Assembly: GCF_029543245.1 (NCBI RefSeq)
Contig: NZ_JARQWV010000011.1
Location: 62,001-126,000 of the forward strand
From: Caulobacter endophyticus
GTDB lineage: Bacteria > Pseudomonadota > Alphaproteobacteria > Caulobacterales > Caulobacteraceae
Direction: 5' to 3'
DNA length: 64,000 bases
The number at the start of each line of letters is the position of its first letter. Position 1 is the stretch's first letter. Positions 26,345 through 34,597 of this stretch are shown here, one piece after another. Under the pieces are notes generated by a model that saw nothing but the letters and a program-made list of their open reading frames with translations, was not told the origin of the DNA and made no database searches. The translations under genes and the position numbers were made by a program.

Positions 26345-26906
26345 GACCTTCCCTCCGCGCCGAAGCGTCCGTGGGCGGGGCCAGTCTGGCCCTGAGTTTA
26401 TCCAGACCACGTTTGACATGGGATTTGACCGTGCCGATCGGGATGTTCAAGGCCTCAGCAGCCTCCGAATGTGACCAGTCCGCGCCGTAGCAGAGCGAAA
26501 CGCACAGGCGCTCGCCGCGCGACAGGCTTTTCAGCGCCTCGTCGAGATCGAGCCTGTCGCCCGGCGTGCCGGCCGAGGCGGGCGGCTCTTCGGGCGCGGC
26601 GTCCGAGAAGATCAGGCGCGCGTCGCGCTTGACCTTGCGCAGATAGAGTCGCGCGGCGGTCTTCTTGATCCAGCCGCCGAAGGCCCCCTCGCCGCGATAG
26701 TCGGCGATCTGTTCGAAGCCGACCAGGAAAGCGTCCTGGGCGACGTCATCGGCGGTGGCCGGGTCGGCGCCCAGGCGACGCAAAAGGCCTCTCACGGCCG
26801 AGCCGTGCCTGCGCACCAGCTCCCCGTAGGCCCGGCGGTCGCCGGTGGCGGCCAGGGCCGCCAGCTCGACATCGTGACCGGTGGTGGGCGGGCGTTCGAT
26901 GCCCAT
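26337..26906 (-). CDS. ECF-type RNA polymerase sigma factor
   Basis: A 189-residue extracytoplasmic-function sigma factor. Region 2 spans about residues 22-95, with LGADPATADDVAQDAFLVGF and FGGWIKKTAARLYL. Region 4 spans about 120-175, with the helix-turn-helix EAAEALNIPIGTVKSHVKRG. No region 3 is present. It is sandwiched between a DUF6249 gene (33 bases upstream) and the membrane protein it overlaps. The three probably form one operon. The regulon is unknown. Confidence 0.92.
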   Translation of the reverse strand: MGIERPPTTGHDVELAALAATGDRRAYGELVRRHGSAVRGLLRRLGADPATADDVAQDAFLVGFEQIADYRGEGAFGGWIKKTAARLYLRKVKRDARLIFSDAAPEEPPASAGTPGDRLDLDEALKSLSRGERLCVSLCYGADWSHSEAAEALNIPIGTVKSHVKRGLDKLRARLAPPTDASARREGHG

Positions 26907-26939
26907 GATGAAAGTCCCCTCTTCCCCCAGGCGGCTGCG

Positions 26940-27338
26940 TCAGGCGTCCAGCCGGTGACCCTTGTTGGGGTTGAAGAAGCTCAGAATGACGTAGGCCACG
27001 CCGATCAGGGCCGGGATGGCGGCCGCCCCCATGACGGGGTGCAGAGCCTCGTCGGCGATCTGGCCCAGCATGAAGCCCAGCACCGCCAGGCCGGCGCCGA
27101 CAGCGATCAGGATGACGCCGACGCGCATGTCGCGCAGGGCGGACGATTCCCTCGGCGGTTTGACTTCCTTGCTCAGCGCCTCGATCAGTTCGGGCGGAAG
27201 CGGCTGGCCCTTCTCGATGGCCGCGCGGACGGTGGCCTGCATCTCCCGGCGATCGCGGCTCTTGAGCCACATCGGGATGACGACGATGCAGACGACCATG
27301 ATGAACGGCGCCAACGGCACCAGGATTCCAAGTTCCAT
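26940..27338 (-). CDS. DUF6249-type small membrane protein
   Basis: A 132-residue protein with an N-terminal transmembrane helix (FIMVVCIVVIPMWLKSRDRR), a cytoplasmic segment with KGQPLPPELIEALSKE (residues 43-58), and two C-terminal helices near residues 74-95 and 103-122. This pattern, including the PLPPELIE motif, fits the DUF6249 family, whose role is unknown. Such genes often accompany ECF sigma factors, as here, where the sigma gene starts 33 bases downstream. It may be a membrane input or target of that system. Confidence 0.75.
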   Translation of the reverse strand: MELGILVPLAPFIMVVCIVVIPMWLKSRDRREMQATVRAAIEKGQPLPPELIEALSKEVKPPRESSALRDMRVGVILIAVGAGLAVLGFMLGQIADEALHPVMGAAAIPALIGVAYVILSFFNPNKGHRLDA

Positions 27339-27455
27339 GACCTGTTCCCCTCGGATTGTGTCGACGAGAGCCTGTCGCTTTCGTCTCGTACAGGGAAGAG
27401 GCTTCGACGGCGCCGTTTGGAGGCGCCCGCCGAGATGAAACTTTCGTAAGGCGGA

Positions 27456-28133
27456 TCAGGCCGTGGCGACAGCCGCGACGGCGCGGTGCGGCGTCAGGCG
27501 CGCGACGATGTCGTCGACGGCGTCGAGCAGCACGGTCGGCGCATGGTCGACCAGCAGCTGGCGGGTGGCGTAGCCCCAGGTGACGGCGCCCGAGGCCAGG
27601 CCCAGCGCGTTGGCCGCGTCGATGTCGCGGGTCTCGTCGCCGATCGAGATCACCCGACCCGGCTTCACCCGGGCGGTCTTGATGACCTTGGTGAACTTCT
27701 TGGCCTTGCCGAACAGCGAGGCGCCGCAGCCGTAGTGGTCGATCAGCCTGGCCAGGTCCGGCCCCAGCACGGTGCGGATGGTGGCCTCGCTGTTGGAGCT
27801 GACCACGGCCAGGCGCACGCCGCCGGCCGAAAGGGCTTTCAGCATGTCCGGAACGCCCGGAAACAGTCCGATCGAACCGATCTCGGCGGCCATCAGCTTC
27901 TTGCCGTGGGCGGCGATGATCGGGATCTTCCAGGCCGAGACGCCGAGATACTTGATGATCTCGCGGTTGGGACGACCACGCAGCATCTCGACTTCCTCGT
28001 CGGTGACGCTCTTGAAGCCGTACATCCTGGCCATCGGGTTGACGAGCTTCAGCACCACGGCTCCGCTGTCGGCCAGCGTGCCGTCGAAATCAAAGATCGC
28101 CAGATCGTACGGAAGCCCCGAAGTCACGCCCAC
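27456..28133 (-). CDS. HAD-superfamily hydrolase, phosphoglycolate phosphatase-like
   Basis: A 225-residue phosphatase. Motif 1 is IFDFDGTLADSG (residues 13-24), with Asp nucleophile. Motif 2 is VVSSNS (near residue 115), motif 3 the Lys in FTKVIKTA, and motif 4 SIGDETRDIDAA (near 165). A helical cap lies between motifs 1 and 2. The substrate is not fixed by sequence; phosphoglycolate is only one option. The start is GTG at 28133, with a second GTG two codons later. A stand-alone gene. Confidence 0.85.
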   Translation of the reverse strand: MGVTSGLPYDLAIFDFDGTLADSGAVVLKLVNPMARMYGFKSVTDEEVEMLRGRPNREIIKYLGVSAWKIPIIAAHGKKLMAAEIGSIGLFPGVPDMLKALSAGGVRLAVVSSNSEATIRTVLGPDLARLIDHYGCGASLFGKAKKFTKVIKTARVKPGRVISIGDETRDIDAANALGLASGAVTWGYATRQLLVDHAPTVLLDAVDDIVARLTPHRAVAAVATA

Positions 28134-28250
28134 TCAATGCCCTGCCGCCGGACGAACCGGCTGTTTCCCCAAGACTTAGCCGCTGGATGCGGACCTTGTC
28201 GCCCCAAAGTTCGCCAACTCGCGTCAATCGCGCAAGCGGCGTTTCGCCCG

Positions 28251-28598
28251 TCAGGCGAGAATGGCGGTGTACTGATCGGGTTTGAAGCCCGCCAGCAGCC
28301 TGCCGTCGACGTCCAGCATGGGCCGCTTGATCATCGAGGGCTGGGCCAGCATCAGCTCGACGGCCTTCTTGGCGTCGATGCCGGTCTTGTCGGCGTCGGG
28401 CAGCTTGCGGAAGGTCGTGCCGGCGCGGTTCAGAACCGTTTCCCAGCCCAGCGCCTCGACCCAACGCTCGACGTCCGCGCGGTTCGCGCCGGAGACCTTG
28501 TAGTCGTGGAAGGCATAGGCCACGCCGTGCTCGTCGAGCCAGCTGCGGGCCTTCTTCATCGTGTCGCAGGCCTTGATGCCGTAGATCGTCACCGTCAC
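28251..28598 (-). CDS. ArsC/Spx-related thioredoxin-fold protein (YffB-like)
   Basis: A 115-residue protein of the ArsC/Spx family. The active-site-like segment is YGIKACDTMKKARSWLDEHG, with a single Cys11 and no CxxC pair. That sequence (CDTMKKA) matches the YffB subgroup rather than true arsenate reductase or redox-switch Spx. E. coli YffB binds glutathione in structure studies, but its function is unproven. The C-terminal MLDVDGRLLAGFKPDQY is family-typical. It is divergent from the haem oxygenase gene. Confidence 0.85.
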   Translation of the reverse strand: MTVTIYGIKACDTMKKARSWLDEHGVAYAFHDYKVSGANRADVERWVEALGWETVLNRAGTTFRKLPDADKTGIDAKKAVELMLAQPSMIKRPMLDVDGRLLAGFKPDQYTAILA

Positions 28599-28728
28599 CG
28601 GGGCGCGCTCCAGAAATTCCGCCCGTGAGTCGGGCCCTTCCCTCCCCGCTTAGCATTTTCGCCCGAGGCGCGGACGGATTTGACCTAGAGCAGTTGCGTC
28701 TCAGTCGCGACAGGACGACATTAGGCCC

Positions 28729-29340
28729 ATGACCGATCTCGCTATCGCCCAAGACCCCTCCCTCGCCCCCACCCTGGCCAAGCGCCTGAAAGCCGGAACC
28801 GAAGCGACGCACGATCGGCTCGACAAGAGCATCATGGCCGGCCAGCCCTTCGCTGACCGCGAGCGCTACGGCCGGTTTCTCGAGGTGCAGTACCGCTTTC
28901 ACCGTGACATCGACGGCCTGTACCAGCGCCCGGAACTGGCCCAGCGCCTGCCCGACCTGGACGGACGCCGCCGTCTGGCCCAGATCGCCGCCGACCGGGC
29001 CGACCTTGGCCTGCCTGCCCTTTCGGACCTGCCGCCGCCGGCCTTCACCGCCGACGCCGAGCCGGACCTGGCCACGGCGCTGGGCTGGCTTTACGTGGCC
29101 GAGGGCTCGAACCTGGGCGCGGCCTTCCTGTTCAAGGCGGCCGCCAAGCTGGGGCTCGACGAGAACCTCGGCGCGCGCCACCTTGCCGGTCATCCTGACG
29201 GCCGCGCCGCCCACTGGCGCCAGTTCACCGCCGCCCTCGACGCGGCGGGACTGGACGAGGCGGGCGAAGCGCGCGCCATCGCGGGCGCACAAGCCGCCTT
29301 CTCACGGGTGCAGGCCTATGTCGACGCCGCCTTCGGCTGA
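28729..29340 (+). CDS. Biliverdin-producing haem oxygenase
   Basis: A 203-residue haem oxygenase that opens haem to biliverdin, iron and CO. The proximal haem ligand is His28 in GTEATHDRLD. The distal-helix region carries LGWLYVAEGSNLGAAFLFKAA (near 29081-29143), close to the BphO/HemO group. Such genes often sit beside a bacteriophytochrome, but none is in the window. A downstream membrane gene starts within its last 23 bases, so the two are coupled. It may serve iron release as well as chromophore synthesis. Confidence 0.88.
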   Translation: MTDLAIAQDPSLAPTLAKRLKAGTEATHDRLDKSIMAGQPFADRERYGRFLEVQYRFHRDIDGLYQRPELAQRLPDLDGRRRLAQIAADRADLGLPALSDLPPPAFTADAEPDLATALGWLYVAEGSNLGAAFLFKAAAKLGLDENLGARHLAGHPDGRAAHWRQFTAALDAAGLDEAGEARAIAGAQAAFSRVQAYVDAAFG

Positions 29341-29761
29341 ACCGCCGGCCATAGAACTGGACGCCCCGGCGGCGGCCCTGCCGACCTCGCGGGGCCTGCG
29401 GGTCGGCTATCTGGTCGCGGGCCTGGCGTTCACGGCGCTCGGGATCATCGGCGCGTTCCTGCCGCTGATGCCGACGACGATCTTCCTGATCCTCGCCGCC
29501 GGCTGCTTCGGGCGCTCTTCGCCCAAGCTCGAGGCCTGGCTGCTGAACCACCCGCGCTTTGGCCCATCGGTTCGCGCCTGGCGGGCCAATGGCGCGATCC
29601 CGCGCAAGGCCAAGGTCTTCGCCTGCCTGGGCATGGCGAGCGGCATGGCGATCTTCCTTATCGCCGCGCGGCCCAAGCTTTGGCTGGGCCTGCTGGTCGG
29701 CGCGATCATGGCCGCCTGCGCGGCCTTCGTGGTCTCGCGCCCGGCGCCGCCAGCGGCCTGA
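29318..29761 (+). CDS. YbaN/DUF454 family membrane protein
   Basis: A 147-residue inner-membrane protein. The DUF454 signature GIIGAFLPLMPTTIFLILAA spans residues 46-65, followed by CFGRSSPKLEAWLLNHPRFG. Two more helices come at about residues 102-135. The N-terminal 28 residues are a Pro/Ala-rich extension encoded partly inside the haem oxygenase gene (23-base overlap). The family's function is unknown, though members often lie near iron or haem genes, as here. Confidence 0.82.
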   Translation: MSTPPSAEPPAIELDAPAAALPTSRGLRVGYLVAGLAFTALGIIGAFLPLMPTTIFLILAAGCFGRSSPKLEAWLLNHPRFGPSVRAWRANGAIPRKAKVFACLGMASGMAIFLIAARPKLWLGLLVGAIMAACAAFVVSRPAPPAA

Positions 29762-29832
29762 GCCCGAGCGCTGCGCTGGGAACGGGCCGCCCATCCCGAC
29801 GGTTTTCTTCCGACAATCAAAAGGAGGAAGCC

Positions 29833-30027
29833 ATGTCCAAGGCCCCGCCCATCCCGCCCGAACAGCGCGCCTTCAAGGGCCAGAAGCCCGACATCGAGGG
29901 GCACGCCGGCCGCGAGGGCTTGCAATCGCCCGATCCCGGCAACGCCGACGTTAACCTGTCCGAACAGGGTCGCCACGGGAACCTGCGCCAGAACACCACC
30001 CATTCGGGCAACGTGCAGGACCGCTAG
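29833..30027 (+). CDS. Small hydrophilic protein, unknown
   Basis: A 64-residue protein with no hydrophobic segment. It is rich in Gly, Asn, Gln and Pro and likely disordered (MSKAPPIPPEQRAFKGQKPD at the start, QNTTHSGNVQDR at the end). A near-perfect ribosome binding site AAGGAGGA lies 4 bases before the ATG, which argues that it is translated. The composition recalls small stress-linked proteins of alphaproteobacteria. It follows the YbaN gene by 71 bases and ends 1 base before the convergent ligase gene. Confidence 0.7.
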   Translation: MSKAPPIPPEQRAFKGQKPDIEGHAGREGLQSPDPGNADVNLSEQGRHGNLRQNTTHSGNVQDR

Positions 30028-30028
30028 A

Positions 30029-30598
30029 TCATCCCTTCAGGGGCCAGCGCCCGAGCACGATGTGACGGGTCTGGCCCAGCAGGCTGTGAATCAGCACGAA
30101 CTCCGGGACGGTCCATGACACCGGCTCCACCGGGGTTTCGGGCGCCAGGGCGCGGTCATAGAGCAGAGTCACGTGCGGATTGAACTGCCTGGCGACCTGC
30201 TTGCCGAGACCGGCGTGGGCCATGGAGAGGCCCAGGGCCTTCTGGAAGTCGTGAAGAACGACCAGCCCCTCCCCGCCCTGTAGGACGAACGGGTTGTTGC
30301 CGCGGTTGTTGAAACTGGCGGCCCTGTCGAAGGCGACCTCGAACGGCGCGGCCGAGGACGCCGCCTCGCCGGCCTCCAGCGCCTGGGCGACGATGCCGCG
30401 CGGCAGGCCGGCATAGTCGCCGATGTGATGCAGGGTGACGTGAAAGCGGTCCGGCGTCAGCGGCGCGCCCGAAAGGCCGAGGCGGGCTTTGAGATCGCGC
30501 GCCCGTCCCGCGATGGCCTCGGCCACCGGCGCTTCGGGAAAGATACCGAAGAACAGGCGGTCGGACGGCGGGCCGTCGAGTTCGGGAAAGAGCGACAT
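30029..30598 (-). CDS. 2'-5' RNA ligase family protein (ThpR-like)
   Basis: A 189-residue member of the 2H phosphoesterase superfamily. Both HxTx motifs are present: H53-V-T-L and H142-V-T-L. The fold is two pseudo-symmetric halves. Bacterial ThpR has RNA 2',3'-cyclic phosphodiesterase activity and 2'-5' ligase activity in vitro; the cellular role is unknown. The stop lies 1 base from the small-protein stop on the other strand. Confidence 0.88.
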   Translation of the reverse strand: MSLFPELDGPPSDRLFFGIFPEAPVAEAIAGRARDLKARLGLSGAPLTPDRFHVTLHHIGDYAGLPRGIVAQALEAGEAASSAAPFEVAFDRAASFNNRGNNPFVLQGGEGLVVLHDFQKALGLSMAHAGLGKQVARQFNPHVTLLYDRALAPETPVEPVSWTVPEFVLIHSLLGQTRHIVLGRWPLKG

Positions 30599-30676
30599 CA
30601 GAATCGACCGCCGTTGAGAGGTGGCCTGCTTATGGCGCCGGAGCGGACGGCTGTCGCCGCCCGCCCCGCTGCGGGA

Positions 30677-31381
30677 TCAGCCGCGCGCCGGGATGTTCAG
30701 ACCGCGCTGCACGGCCGGACGGGCCAGGCCCCGCTCCAGCCAGGCCGGCACGTTCTTCAGGCTCTTGAAGTCGACGAGGTCGGCCGCCTCGTAGAAGCCG
30801 ACAAGGTTGCGCACCCAGCCCAGGGTGGCGACGTCGGCGATGGTGTAGTCATCGCCCATGATCCAGTCGCGGCCTTCCAGGCGGGTTTCCAGCACGCCCA
30901 GCAGGCGCTGGCTTTCGGCGCGATAGCGCTCCAGCGGACGCTTGTCCTCGTATTCGCGACCGGCGAACTTATGGAAGAAGCCCAGCTGACCGAACATCGG
31001 ACCGACGGCGGCCATCTGGAAGAACACCCACTGCAGGGTCTCGTAGCGCGCCGCCGGATCGGCCGGCAGCAGCTTGCCGGTCTTCTCGGCCAGATAGACG
31101 AGGATCGCGCCGCTCTCGAACAGCGCCAGCGGCTTACCACCCGGACCGTCGGGATCGATGATCGCCGGGATCTTGCCGTTGGGGTTGAGGCTGAGGAATT
31201 CCGGGGTCCAGGTCTCGTTCTTGCCGATGTCGATCAGGTGAGGCTCGTACGGCAGGCCCACCTCTTCCAGCATGATCGACACCTTCACGCCGTTGGGCGT
31301 GGGCAGCGAATAGAGCTGAATGCGGTCGGGATGAGCGGCGGGCCAGCGGCTGGCGATCGGGAAGGCCGAGAGGTCGGTCAT
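30677..31381 (-). CDS. Glutathione S-transferase family protein (YfcG/YghU-like)
   Basis: A 234-residue GST. The thioredoxin-fold N-terminal domain starts YSLPTPNGVKVSIMLEE and contains NPNGKIPAIIDPDG and LFESGAILVYLAEK, with the cis-proline and the glutathione-binding Glu-Ser. The TPNG start motif matches the YfcG/YghU (Nu-class) disulfide-bond oxidoreductases. A helical C-terminal domain ends near residue 234. I start at MTDLSAFP (31381); the frame extends farther upstream but without family sequence. Confidence 0.9.
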   Translation of the reverse strand: MTDLSAFPIASRWPAAHPDRIQLYSLPTPNGVKVSIMLEEVGLPYEPHLIDIGKNETWTPEFLSLNPNGKIPAIIDPDGPGGKPLALFESGAILVYLAEKTGKLLPADPAARYETLQWVFFQMAAVGPMFGQLGFFHKFAGREYEDKRPLERYRAESQRLLGVLETRLEGRDWIMGDDYTIADVATLGWVRNLVGFYEAADLVDFKSLKNVPAWLERGLARPAVQRGLNIPARG

Positions 31382-31460
31382 GGAAGCTCCTCGAAGGGGT
31401 CCAGGCCGATATAGGCGCCGCGCGGGCGTGGCCCAGCCCCCTACCGTAACTTTCTTGGTG

Positions 31461-31724
31461 TCAGTTACGATTGGCCGAGCGCAGGATGAAGCCCAGGATC
31501 TCGGCGACGGCGACATAGAGCGCCTCCGGGATCTCCTCCTCCATCGGAATTGTCGAAAGGGCCTGGGCCAGCGCCGGGTTCTCCTCCAGCGGCACGCCGT
31601 GCTCACGGGCGGTCTCGACGATCTTGTCGCCCACCCAGCCGCGGCCGCTGGCGACCACGCGCGGAGCGTTCGGCTCGTCGTAGCGCAGGGCGACGGCGAT
31701 GCGGGGGCCCGAGACGCGGGTCAT
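31461..31724 (-). CDS. FlhB C-terminal domain-like protein (export switch paralogue)
   Basis: An 87-residue protein resembling only the cytoplasmic C-terminal domain of FlhB/YscU. It has AVALRYDEPNAPRVVASGRG, IVETAREHGVPLEENPALAQ and EEEIPEALYVAVAEILGFIL. The autocleavage NPTH motif and the transmembrane domain of FlhB are absent. Similar short proteins (B. subtilis YlqH type) exist beside FliK-like genes. Its ATG overlaps the stop of the fliK-like gene by 4 bases, so the two are coupled. Confidence 0.85.
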   Translation of the reverse strand: MTRVSGPRIAVALRYDEPNAPRVVASGRGWVGDKIVETAREHGVPLEENPALAQALSTIPMEEEIPEALYVAVAEILGFILRSANRN

Positions 31725-33355
31725 GTGGCCTGGTCCAGGAAGCGGCCGGGCGCGGCCGGCGCGGCGACGGGAAGCGCGACGGCGTGGAACGCCACCTCCG
31801 GCTCCAGGGCGGCCTCGCGCAGGGCGGCGTTCAGCATCTCTTCCCCGCCGCGCAGGCGGGCCATGGCTTCGGGACGCTCGGCCCACAGCGAGACGCGCGC
31901 CCGCTCGCCGGTGAGCGCCAACTGGGCGTCGATGCGGCCCATGGGCTCGACATCGAGCGAGAAGCGGACCTTCCAGGTGCGGGCCTCGGCGACACCGCCT
32001 GCGGCCCCGCCCCCACCGCCGTCGCGGCTGATCTCGAACTGGGCCACGGCCGAGCCTTGCGGCGTGGCGAACGGCACATCGAACACCCAGCGGGGTCCGG
32101 GCTTGTCATCGACCAGGCGGCCGTCGGCAGGACGCGCGGCCTCGGTCCGTTCGGGCAGCGAGGCGGCCTGCAGCAACTCCTGCCGGGCCAGGGCGGCGTC
32201 GACGCCCTTGGCCAGTTGTTGGGCCACCAGGGCCGGACGGGCGTCAGGCGCGAGAGTCGAAGACGCTGCGGGCTGGGCGACCACGGGTCCGCCGGCGAAG
32301 GGCGGCGGCGGCCCCTTGCCGGGCGGCGGAGCGAGCGGCGTCACGATCGGCCGGACGACGGGCGCCTCCTCGAAGCCGGCGGCGGCCTCCTGGGCCAGGA
32401 CGAACAGGGCGGCGGCAGGCTGGGCGGCTTGTTGCGGAGCCGGGCGCGGCGCCACGGCGGCCAGGAAACGGGCGACCGGCGACTCGACAGCGGGATCGTC
32501 CGCCGCGGCGGAAGCGGTCGTGGCGGGCGGCGGGGCTTCACCTTCAGGGGCGGCGGGGGCGGCTCCCTGCGGCGGCAGCCCTGGAAGCATTGAAGCGGCC
32601 GCCTGCGCGCCAAGCTGGGACGCTGCGGGCTGGGCCGGCACGGAAGTCGCCGCGCCCTGTGTCGGAGACTGTTGCGGCGCCTGGAGCGCGGCGGTCGACG
32701 TCGCCGTCGCCGACGGTCCGGGCCCTGTCTGGGCGCTCCAGCTGGCCACGGCGGCGCGCAGCACCAGCATGGCGGCCTTGAGGTCCTTGGCGGCCAGGGG
32801 CGCGGCGCCCGGCGCGGACGCCTCCTCGGCCAGGCGGCTTTCCATGAACAGACCGGAACGGCCGAAGGCCTGGCGGATCTCGCCGGCGGTGACAGCGCCA
32901 TCGATGGGCGAGCGCAGGGCCAGCATGTTGGCGGCGGCCTGACGCACCAGGGCCGGCGCCTGTGGCGAGGCCGTGACCCGCTCCAGGTCGGCCAGCAACG
33001 GGGCCATGCCGGCCTGGGTCGAGGCCGCGCGGCCGACCATGTCGGAGACCACCTTGGCCTGGACGGTGGCGCTGGACAGCAGGATCTCGCGCGCCTGGCC
33101 GGTGGCGCCGCCCTTCAGCAGGCTTTCGACGGTGTCGGGCGCGTCGGGCGTTGCGCCGGGCTGGGCGGCGATCTTGCCCAGCGCCTCGGTCGCCTCGGCC
33201 ATGGCCATCTGGGCCAGCATGGCCGGCGGCGGCAGGCCCGCCTGCCCCGTCTGGCCGCCTTGAAGACCCGCGGATGCAATCGTCGCCGTCGGCTGCACCG
33301 AGGCGAGGTTCGGAACGACGGTTCCAATCGGCAGGACCGACACGGCGGGCTCCAC
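31721..33355 (-). CDS. FliK-like flagellar hook-length control family protein
   Basis: A 544-residue protein, mostly Ala/Pro/Gln-rich and likely disordered up to residue 390. The C-terminal part (about 410-530) has the Flg_hook-type domain with AQFEISRDGGGG, WKVRFSLDVEPMGRIDAQLAL and SLWAERPEAMARLRGGEEML. That is the layout of FliK, which measures hook length and switches export specificity. The start is GTG. It overlaps the FlhB-C-like gene downstream. No other flagellar gene is in the window, so it could be a secondary FliK paralogue. Confidence 0.75.
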   Translation of the reverse strand: MEPAVSVLPIGTVVPNLASVQPTATIASAGLQGGQTGQAGLPPPAMLAQMAMAEATEALGKIAAQPGATPDAPDTVESLLKGGATGQAREILLSSATVQAKVVSDMVGRAASTQAGMAPLLADLERVTASPQAPALVRQAAANMLALRSPIDGAVTAGEIRQAFGRSGLFMESRLAEEASAPGAAPLAAKDLKAAMLVLRAAVASWSAQTGPGPSATATSTAALQAPQQSPTQGAATSVPAQPAASQLGAQAAASMLPGLPPQGAAPAAPEGEAPPPATTASAAADDPAVESPVARFLAAVAPRPAPQQAAQPAAALFVLAQEAAAGFEEAPVVRPIVTPLAPPPGKGPPPPFAGGPVVAQPAASSTLAPDARPALVAQQLAKGVDAALARQELLQAASLPERTEAARPADGRLVDDKPGPRWVFDVPFATPQGSAVAQFEISRDGGGGGAAGGVAEARTWKVRFSLDVEPMGRIDAQLALTGERARVSLWAERPEAMARLRGGEEMLNAALREAALEPEVAFHAVALPVAAPAAPGRFLDQAT

Positions 33356-33412
33356 GGCGGCGCAAGGCGCGGAAGGTTGCCGTAGGATTAATCCACAGGC
33401 GTGAAGCGGGTC

Positions 33413-34597
33413 TTAACCTGCCTTGGCGGCTCGCTTTTCCAGGAAGTCGAGCATGGCTTCGGCCGCCGCCTCGGCCGGATCGGGCATGCCGCGCCCCAGG
33501 CGCTCCAGCGCCGCGTACTGCTCGGCCACCTGACGCTGGCGCAGCGCTGGATCGTCGAGACGCCTGGCCAGCTCGGCCGCCAGGCGTTCGCCCGTGCAGT
33601 CGTGCTGCAGCAGTTCGGGCGCCACCTCCTTGTCGGCGGCGATGTTGAACAGCGTGACCCAGCGCGGCGTCATCAGACGCTTGAGGAGGCTGTAGGTGAT
33701 CGCGCCGATCTTGTAGCCGACCACCATCGGCGCGCCTGCCAGGGCCAGTTCGATGGTCACCGTGCCGCTGCAAGCCAGGGCCACCGTGGCGGCCTTCATG
33801 GCGTCGTCCTTGGCCCGGTCGTCCTCGATCACGTGGGCGCGGAACGGCCAGCCGGCGACGCGCGCCTTGACCGCCGTCGCCACGGTCTGGGCGGCGGGCA
33901 CGACGACGTGCAGGCCGGGGCGGTCGGCCTTGAGGATGCGCACGGCGTCCTCGAAGGCGGGCAGCACGCGTTCGATCTCGGACGGCCGGCTGCCCGGCAG
34001 GACGGCGAGGATCGGATCGTCGGGACCAGCCCCGATCGCGGCGCGGGCCCGGGCGGCGTCGGCGCCGCTGAAATCGCGGGCCAGGGCCGGATTGCCGACG
34101 AAGACGCTGGGCAGGCCCACCGCGTCGAAGAACGGCTTGTCCATCGGCTGGGTGGCCAGCAGCAGGTCGACGGCCTGGGCCAGGGTCCCGGCCCGCCCGG
34201 GCCGCGAAGCCCAGACCTGCGGCGCGACGTACTTGATCAGCGCCATGGACGCATCCAGCGCCCGCAGACGCTTGGCCAGACGGATGTTGAAGCCCCAGGC
34301 GTCGATCAGCACGGCCACGTCGGGCTTCTCACGCACCGCCAGGGCCTCGACGTCCTTCAGCCGGCGCAGCACGCGCGGATAGGCCTTCAGCCCCTCGAAC
34401 AAGCCCAGGATCGAGAGTTCGGAAATGTCGAAGGGGCTCTCCACCCCCTCTGCCGCCATGCGCGCGCCGCCCAGGCCGACGAAACGCACCTTGTCGCCCA
34501 ACCGCGCCCGCAGAGCCTTTGCCAGGCCCGCGCCGAGATTGTCACCCGAGGCCTCGGCCGCGACCAGCATGACCGTCAGCGGCCGGGCGGAAGACAT
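33413..34597 (-). CDS. lpxB: Lipid-A-disaccharide synthase
   Basis: A 394-residue GT-B glycosyltransferase (GT19) that joins UDP-diacylglucosamine and lipid X in lipid A synthesis at the inner membrane. The N-terminal LVAAEASGDNLGAGLAKAL and FVGLGGARMAAEG are family hallmarks; AVLPGSRPSEIERVLPAFE and ACSGTVTIELALAGAPMVVGYK form the donor site. The ATG overlaps the last base of the lpxI stop (TGATG). It is the last gene of the lpxD-fabZ-lpxA-lpxI-lpxB run. Confidence 0.96.
   Translation of the reverse strand: MSSARPLTVMLVAAEASGDNLGAGLAKALRARLGDKVRFVGLGGARMAAEGVESPFDISELSILGLFEGLKAYPRVLRRLKDVEALAVREKPDVAVLIDAWGFNIRLAKRLRALDASMALIKYVAPQVWASRPGRAGTLAQAVDLLLATQPMDKPFFDAVGLPSVFVGNPALARDFSGADAARARAAIGAGPDDPILAVLPGSRPSEIERVLPAFEDAVRILKADRPGLHVVVPAAQTVATAVKARVAGWPFRAHVIEDDRAKDDAMKAATVALACSGTVTIELALAGAPMVVGYKIGAITYSLLKRLMTPRWVTLFNIAADKEVAPELLQHDCTGERLAAELARRLDDPALRQRQVAEQYAALERLGRGMPDPAEAAAEAMLDFLEKRAAKAG

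Noticed and set aside
33356-33420. TTAA motifs upstream of the fliK-like gene as a CtrA site, and a GG/GC pair as a sigma-54 promoter
   Set aside because: The CtrA-type spacing has only a TTAA-N7-TTCA match and the GG to GC distance does not equal 10 bases, so neither is convincing.
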